Assembly: GCA_013002285.1 (NCBI GenBank)
Contig: JABDKJ010000039.1
Coordinates: 1 to 27,763, forward strand
Reading direction: 5' to 3'
Source of the DNA: Flavobacteriales bacterium
GTDB taxonomy: Bacteria; Bacteroidota; Bacteroidia; Flavobacteriales; JABDKJ01
Length of the DNA: 27,763 nt
Shown here: positions 23,713 through 27,763 of the stretch, piece after piece
Position numbering within the stretch: position 1 is the stretch's first letter
How the letters are laid out: every line of letters starts with the position of its first letter
Made by a program: the position numbers and the translations under genes
Notes under the pieces: model-generated
Databases searched by the model: none
Told to the model about the DNA's origin: nothing
What the model saw: only the letters and a program-made list of their open reading frames with translations

Positions 23713-26700
23713 ATGAGATACGCACTGATCCATATCTTCTTGTTTTTTTCTTTAATGCTGCATAGCCAGATCCGATTCAATGAAGTTTCTGTTCACAAAG
23801 GAATTGAAGTCTCTGGACTTGAAACAGACTGGATAGAATTGATCAATATTGGATCTGACCCAACAGATCTTTCAGGCATCTATCTCTCAGATAATGAAAG
23901 TGATCTGGACAAGTGGCAATTTCCAAATTTCACTCTAGAACCTTCTGAGATCATTCTTGTTTGTGCTTCCGGAAAAAACATTACGCATGTGGCGGATCAT
24001 TGGGAGTCCGCTGTAATTGCTCAAAATGAATGGAAATATTTTCCTGGTAATTCGGCACCACCTTTTAATTGGAAAGAGCCTAGTTTCAATGACAGTGCAT
24101 GGAGCAGTGGTAATGGCGGCTTTGGATATGGTGACGGTGATGACGGAACAGTGATTTCGGCAGTAGCTTCAGTATTCTTGAGAAAAACATTTGAAATACC
24201 TGACCTGGAAGACGTCAGCAGTATAGTCCTACATGCAGATTATGATGATGCTTATGTTGCTTATTTGAACGGAGTAGAGATCAGTAGGTCCGATAATATT
24301 GAAGGGGACCCTCCAAATTACAATGCACTGGCCAATTCCATCAAAGAAGCAGGTCTTTATCAAGGTATCTTTCCAGAAAGTAGAGTTCTGTTGAATGATG
24401 AGGTATTGGCTTTGGCCAATGAAGGGACAAATGTTTTAGCCATTCAAGTGCACAATCAGTCTCTTTTTTCATCTGACTTATCCAGTAACTTTTTCCTTTC
24501 AGCTGGCATCACTTCGAACAACTCATATTTCCAATCGACACCTACTTGGTTTGAAGAAGACAGCCTAAAAGAATATTTCCATACCAACTTTAAACTGGAT
24601 CTGAATGAAGAACTGGTATTGAGCGATGAGAATGGAACTGTGCTAGACTTCATTTCCATTCCTGACGATCTTAGGAGGAATGTTTCTTATGGCCGTTCTC
24701 CGGATGGTTCGGGCCAACTTTGTTACTTCGACCTACCGAGCCCCGGCCTGAGCAATAACGCTAGCTCGTGCTATGAAGGTGTTACCCTCCCACCCCTATT
24801 CTCGCTTCCCTCTGGATGGTATTCTGGCCCTCAGAGCACCAACATAAGTGCGGTGAACAGCACAATACATTTCACGATAAATGGAGATGCTCCTGATCAA
24901 AATGACCCGATATTCACCGCCCCAATTGACTTCAATACAAATAGGGTTATATCCGCAAGAGCTTATTCAAGTGATGATCTTCTGCCAAGTGAGATCGTAG
25001 ACAGAACGTATTTCCTTGAGGAAGACAATCATGGATTACCTGTTTTTTCGGTCCATACAGATCCTGTGCATTTGTGGGATTGGAATGAGGGGATCTATGT
25101 ATCCGGACCTAACGCTCAACCAAATTATCCCTTCTTTGATAGTAATTTTTGGCAACCCTGGTCCAAATTCAGCCGCATGGAATTCTTCAATGGAGCACAA
25201 CAATTATTAGGAGAAGAACAATTAGAACTATCCATTCATGGGGGTTGGTCCCGAGCTGAACCACAGAAATCCTTTCGATTCAATATGGGATCGGACCTTA
25301 CTGGAAGGCTCGAAGTTCCATTATTTACACAAAAACCTTGGATCGAGAATGTGAACAATATCAATATACGAAGCGGAGGACAGCATGTTGGCACTGATAA
25401 GATCCAGGACGGCATGGTCTCTAGATTGGTCAATGAAACTTATATAGACAACATGTCTTATGAACCTTGCATCCTTTACTTGAATGGGGAATATTGGGGG
25501 ATCTATGGAATAAGAGAAAAACTGGACCAGCACTATATTGAATCAAATCATGGGGTTCCATCTGACCAGGTAGACCTCTTGAATTCATTTACGACCTTGA
25601 ATGGAAGTAATGATCATTTTCTCGATGCATTTGCCTTGTTGTCTCTTACCGATCCGCAAAGTCCTTTTTTCTATCCTTTTTTTGAGGATCGCTTTGACGT
25701 AAAGAATTATATCGATTACTTCATCACAGAGACCTATATCCAAAATGTAGATTGGATGGGGATCGCATGGGGCGCGAATAATATAAAACTCTGGAGACCT
25801 CAAACAGTTGATGGAAAATGGCGATACATGCTATTTGATACGGACGGGGCATTAGGGGCTTTTGGCCAAGCGCCTTCACATAACTATTTGGAAGCGGCTC
25901 GTAATCCTGGATTTGTATCTGCCCATTCCATCATTTTCGATAGGGCACTTGAAAATCCACAATTCAAATGTGAATTCTCTCAACGATATGCCGATCTTAT
26001 GAATACCATTTTCCAACCTGAAGTTTGGGAACTAACAGCAGATCAATTGGTGGAACAAATATCTCCAGCTATGCCAGACCATGTAGAAAGATGGAATGCT
26101 CCTCCTAGCGTTGGCTCATGGCTCAATTCGGTAAATAATATAGTCAATTATAATGCACAAAGACTTCCATTTGCCAGAGAACAAGTTAGCGAGGTATTGG
26201 GTCTCGGAGGTCAAGTTTTATTGGAATTTAATGTTGAACCTGCTTCGGCAGGAAATATCCAAGTAAGTACGATCGTACCTGAAAGTTATCCCTGGCAAGG
26301 ATATTATTATATGAGCTGCCCTATTGAAATAAAAGCGATACCAAATGAAGGTTTTGAGTTTGATCATTGGTCTGGCGGCTCTCTCTTTGGGGGAACAAGC
26401 GATCAGCAGGATTTACTTCTTGACCTTGAAATAGATGACAACTTAACCGCTCACTTTTCAGGAGGGCCTGTCGGGATCTCTGAAAACGACAATTTCTCAT
26501 TTGAGGTTTTTCCAAATCCATCAAGTGGCCAATTTGCCATCGATATCCCTTCAAATGTAACATTAGAGGTATTTCTTACTGTTCTTGATGTCAGAGGTAA
26601 ATTATTGCATAGAACAATTCTCGATCCAGCAGTTCATAAAAAGACGCAATTAGACCTTTCTTTTTTGGCAAGTGGCTTATATCATTTGGAGCTGAGAACA

Positions 26701-26742
26701 AATGGATCTGTGTCCACCCAAAAAATATTGATCAGCAAATAA
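23713..26742 (+). CDS. CotH kinase-like secreted protein with split lamin-tail domain and T9SS type A tail
   Basis: The 1009-residue protein starts at 23713, because MRYALIHIFLFFSLMLHSQ is a clean signal peptide; an ATG at 23680 adds 11 polar residues. Order of parts: lamin-tail domain first half (about 20-88, DWIELINIGSD, YLSDNESDLDKWQFP, CASGKN); an inserted galactose-binding-like domain (about 92-275, NWKEPSFNDSAWSSGNGGFGYG and VFLRKTFEI); lamin-tail second half (about 285-350, HTNFKLDLNEELVLSD, SYGRSPDGSG, SPGLSNN); chitobiase-like segment (about 360-435); CotH-like domain (about 440-825) with NNIKLW and MLFDTDGALG; a bacterial repeat (about 835-915, FEFDHWSGG); and a type A tail (about 930-1009, VFPNPSSGQFAI, LASGLYHLEL). 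It should be secreted. Kinase activity is untested and the role unknown. Confidence 0.9.
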   Translation: MRYALIHIFLFFSLMLHSQIRFNEVSVHKGIEVSGLETDWIELINIGSDPTDLSGIYLSDNESDLDKWQFPNFTLEPSEIILVCASGKNITHVADHWESAVIAQNEWKYFPGNSAPPFNWKEPSFNDSAWSSGNGGFGYGDGDDGTVISAVASVFLRKTFEIPDLEDVSSIVLHADYDDAYVAYLNGVEISRSDNIEGDPPNYNALANSIKEAGLYQGIFPESRVLLNDEVLALANEGTNVLAIQVHNQSLFSSDLSSNFFLSAGITSNNSYFQSTPTWFEEDSLKEYFHTNFKLDLNEELVLSDENGTVLDFISIPDDLRRNVSYGRSPDGSGQLCYFDLPSPGLSNNASSCYEGVTLPPLFSLPSGWYSGPQSTNISAVNSTIHFTINGDAPDQNDPIFTAPIDFNTNRVISARAYSSDDLLPSEIVDRTYFLEEDNHGLPVFSVHTDPVHLWDWNEGIYVSGPNAQPNYPFFDSNFWQPWSKFSRMEFFNGAQQLLGEEQLELSIHGGWSRAEPQKSFRFNMGSDLTGRLEVPLFTQKPWIENVNNINIRSGGQHVGTDKIQDGMVSRLVNETYIDNMSYEPCILYLNGEYWGIYGIREKLDQHYIESNHGVPSDQVDLLNSFTTLNGSNDHFLDAFALLSLTDPQSPFFYPFFEDRFDVKNYIDYFITETYIQNVDWMGIAWGANNIKLWRPQTVDGKWRYMLFDTDGALGAFGQAPSHNYLEAARNPGFVSAHSIIFDRALENPQFKCEFSQRYADLMNTIFQPEVWELTADQLVEQISPAMPDHVERWNAPPSVGSWLNSVNNIVNYNAQRLPFAREQVSEVLGLGGQVLLEFNVEPASAGNIQVSTIVPESYPWQGYYYMSCPIEIKAIPNEGFEFDHWSGGSLFGGTSDQQDLLLDLEIDDNLTAHFSGGPVGISENDNFSFEVFPNPSSGQFAIDIPSNVTLEVFLTVLDVRGKLLHRTILDPAVHKKTQLDLSFLASGLYHLELRTNGSVSTQKILISK

Positions 26743-26806
26743 GAAAACAATAATCACCGCTGACCTCTACATTTATTTAGCAGAACAATTAATTTCAGAA
26801 CTCTGA

Positions 26807-26820
26807 CTGACATAGGTCAT
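26807..26820. promoter_or_regulatory. Possible CRP/FNR-family site upstream of the small membrane protein
   Basis: CTGACATAGGTCAT contains the inverted repeat TGAC-N4-GTCA. It shares TGACATAG(A/G)TCAT with the site at 21502-21515. Its centre is 29.5 bases before the start of TAATATTA (26843-26850), a four-of-six match to the -7 consensus, close to the 28.5 bases seen at the other site. Confidence 0.45.
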
Positions 26821-26870
26821 TTAGCACAGCCTCCAGATCTATTAATATTAACAGTATCAATTTGGGCATT

Positions 26871-27062
26871 ATGAAACAAAGAATAAAAGAAAGTAGTCCT
26901 TCATCAGCGATATACGGCCTTGGATTTATTGGAGCAGTTGTATACTACATTTCCACAGCTTCTAGTTTTATGGCAGGAATAGCCGGAATATTCAAAGCGA
27001 TCGTGTGGCCAGCTTTCTTAGTCTATGAATTACTGGAATTCCTTAATTCCCAACCCCTTTAG
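26871..27062 (+). CDS. Small membrane protein, conserved-looking
   Basis: The 63-residue protein starts at the ATG at 26871; a TTG three codons upstream (26862) is also in frame but less likely. It has two hydrophobic segments, at about 14-30 (AIYGLGFIGAVVYYIST) and 35-53 (AGIAGIFKAIVWPAFLVYE), and ends LLEFLNSQPL. The pattern GLGFIGA..YYI then FKAIVWPAFLVYELL is one I recall from small uncharacterised bacterial membrane proteins. Function unknown. It lies 5 bases before the ClbS-like gene and is probably cotranscribed. A dyad site with possible -7 box lies in the 128-base upstream gap. Confidence 0.7.
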   Translation: MKQRIKESSPSSAIYGLGFIGAVVYYISTASSFMAGIAGIFKAIVWPAFLVYELLEFLNSQPL

Positions 27063-27067
27063 TTCAT

Positions 27068-27571
27068 ATGCCGAGACCCAAGACAAAAGAAGAGTTGCTT
27101 TCCCTTTCAAGATCCAATTTGGATAAATTGATGGAATTGATCGGTTCTTTCTCAGTTGAAGAACAAAACAAAGACTTCAAAAAAGGTACTTTAAATAGGA
27201 ACATCAGGGATATATTAACGCATTTACATCATTGGCACCTAATGTTCCTAAAGTGGTATAAGATCGGCATGAAAGGAGACAAACCCGATATGCCAGCTGA
27301 AGGTTATACGTGGAAAACACTTCCTGTTCTGAACAAGGAGATCTGGAAAATGTATCAAGACACATCATTGGAAGAAGCTAAAAAACTGATCAAAACATCT
27401 TTTAAAAAAGTATTTAAGCTGATCGAAACGCACAGTAACGATGAATTGTTTGAAAAAAAGCGTTACCACTGGACCGGGAGCACTTCATTGGGCGCCTATT
27501 TGGTTTCATGTACATCTAGTCATTATGATTGGGGATATAAACTCATTAAGAAAATGAAGAAGCAGGTCTAA
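27068..27571 (+). CDS. ClbS/DfsB-like four-helix bundle protein
   Basis: The 167-residue protein belongs to the ClbS/DfsB family (formerly DUF1706), a DinB-like four-helix bundle. The N-terminus MPRPKTKEELLSLSRSNLDKL, the central HLHHWHLMFLKWYKIGMKGDKP, and AEGYTWKTLPVLNKEIWKMYQD follow the order of family marks, including the xPxEGxxWxxL element. ClbS of colibactin-producing Escherichia coli is a cyclopropane hydrolase that protects the producer from its own genotoxin. No colibactin or other large biosynthetic locus is visible here, so this member may have a different substrate. It lies 5 bases after the small membrane protein. Cytoplasmic. The family is fairly certain, the function open. 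Confidence 0.85.
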   Translation: MPRPKTKEELLSLSRSNLDKLMELIGSFSVEEQNKDFKKGTLNRNIRDILTHLHHWHLMFLKWYKIGMKGDKPDMPAEGYTWKTLPVLNKEIWKMYQDTSLEEAKKLIKTSFKKVFKLIETHSNDELFEKKRYHWTGSTSLGAYLVSCTSSHYDWGYKLIKKMKKQV

Positions 27572-27574
27572 CCC

Positions 27575-27763
27575 TCACTCACCAATCCAATATTTCATTT
27601 CTAAATTTCCATTTTCATCATCTGTCTTGTAAACCATTCCAAGGATATTCATTTGTGAAAATTATATATCTATCTGGAATACTGACACTTGAACTGATCC
27701 ACTATCGCTTTACTCCAACTTTACTTTTATATGTTCTGCACTTTTCTGACCTTGAATATGGTA
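27575..27763 (-). pseudogene. Possible decayed reading frame cut by the window edge
   Basis: In one minus-strand frame the last 189 bases read as protein-like sequence interrupted by two TAA codons (27710-27712 and 27662-27664): KSAEHIKVKLE, stop, SDSGSVQVSVFQIDI, stop, then MNILGMVYKTDDENGNLEMKYWIGE ending at TGA 27575-27577. The middle and last parts keep a strand-like alternation. Alternatively only the first 17 codons are the true end of a gene and the rest is chance. It converges on the ClbS-like gene, which ends 4 bases away. Very uncertain. Confidence 0.2.

Noticed and set aside
27656..27763. Plus-strand open frame from GTG at 27656 to the right edge.
   Set aside because: 36 codons, no recognisable motif or signal, and a low-complexity AT-rich composition; the minus-strand frame looks more protein-like.

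Overview
The window reads as chromosomal DNA of a Gram-negative member of the Bacteroidota. The evidence is a set of phylum-typical proteins: a protein with a type B (CHU_C) type IX secretion (T9SS) tail followed by a PorP/SprF protein, two proteins with type A T9SS tails, an S46 dipeptidyl peptidase, a TonB receptor with a CarboxypepD_reg-like head, a PorT-like outer-membrane barrel, and a lipoprotein with a surface-export-like signal. One upstream sequence matches the phylum's TAnnTTTG -7 promoter element. Family or genus cannot be told from the window. No rRNA, tRNA, CRISPR array, insertion sequence or prophage is visible, and no gap between genes exceeds 300 bases.

Layout. 1-1216 (+): the 3' end of a di-heme cytochrome c peroxidase-like gene and a DoxX-like membrane protein, ending in a hairpin. 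1329-1982 (-): a PorT-like outer-membrane barrel. 2031-4779 (-): a tight operon of a DPP11-type S46 peptidase, a pterin carbinolamine dehydratase and a small membrane protein. 4843-6363 (-): an overlapping operon of a small Cys-containing protein whose start is problematic, an AlkD-like DNA glycosylase and a membrane-anchored J-domain protein. 6480-13488 (+): a three-gene T9SS cassette joined by two ATGA overlaps, made of a 1243-residue surface protein, its PorP/SprF partner, and a TPR/PD40/OmpA-like protein with a DUF1573 tail. 13577-17335 (+): eight closely packed genes, mostly small single-domain proteins (GNAT, a GH113-like hydrolase, TfoX-like, SRPBCC, two DUF1801, a membrane protein, GIY-YIG). 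17445-26742 (+): exported proteins (TonB receptor, beta-helix protein, LRR protein plus lipoprotein, CotH protein). 26871-27571 (+): a small membrane protein and a ClbS/DfsB-like protein. The last 190 bases look like a decayed minus-strand reading frame cut by the window edge.

Much of the content concerns the cell envelope: three T9SS cargoes, one dedicated outer-membrane partner with a periplasmic companion, a TonB receptor, a periplasmic dipeptidase and probable surface lipoprotein. The strongest non-coding signals are two near-identical TGACATAG(A/G)TCAT dyads, each 28-30 bases upstream of a -7-like box in front of unlinked genes, a 22-base imperfect palindrome before the LRR gene, a 15/14-base direct repeat before the TonB receptor, and a marked excess of GATC that mostly arises from G-ending codons followed by the ATC isoleucine codon.
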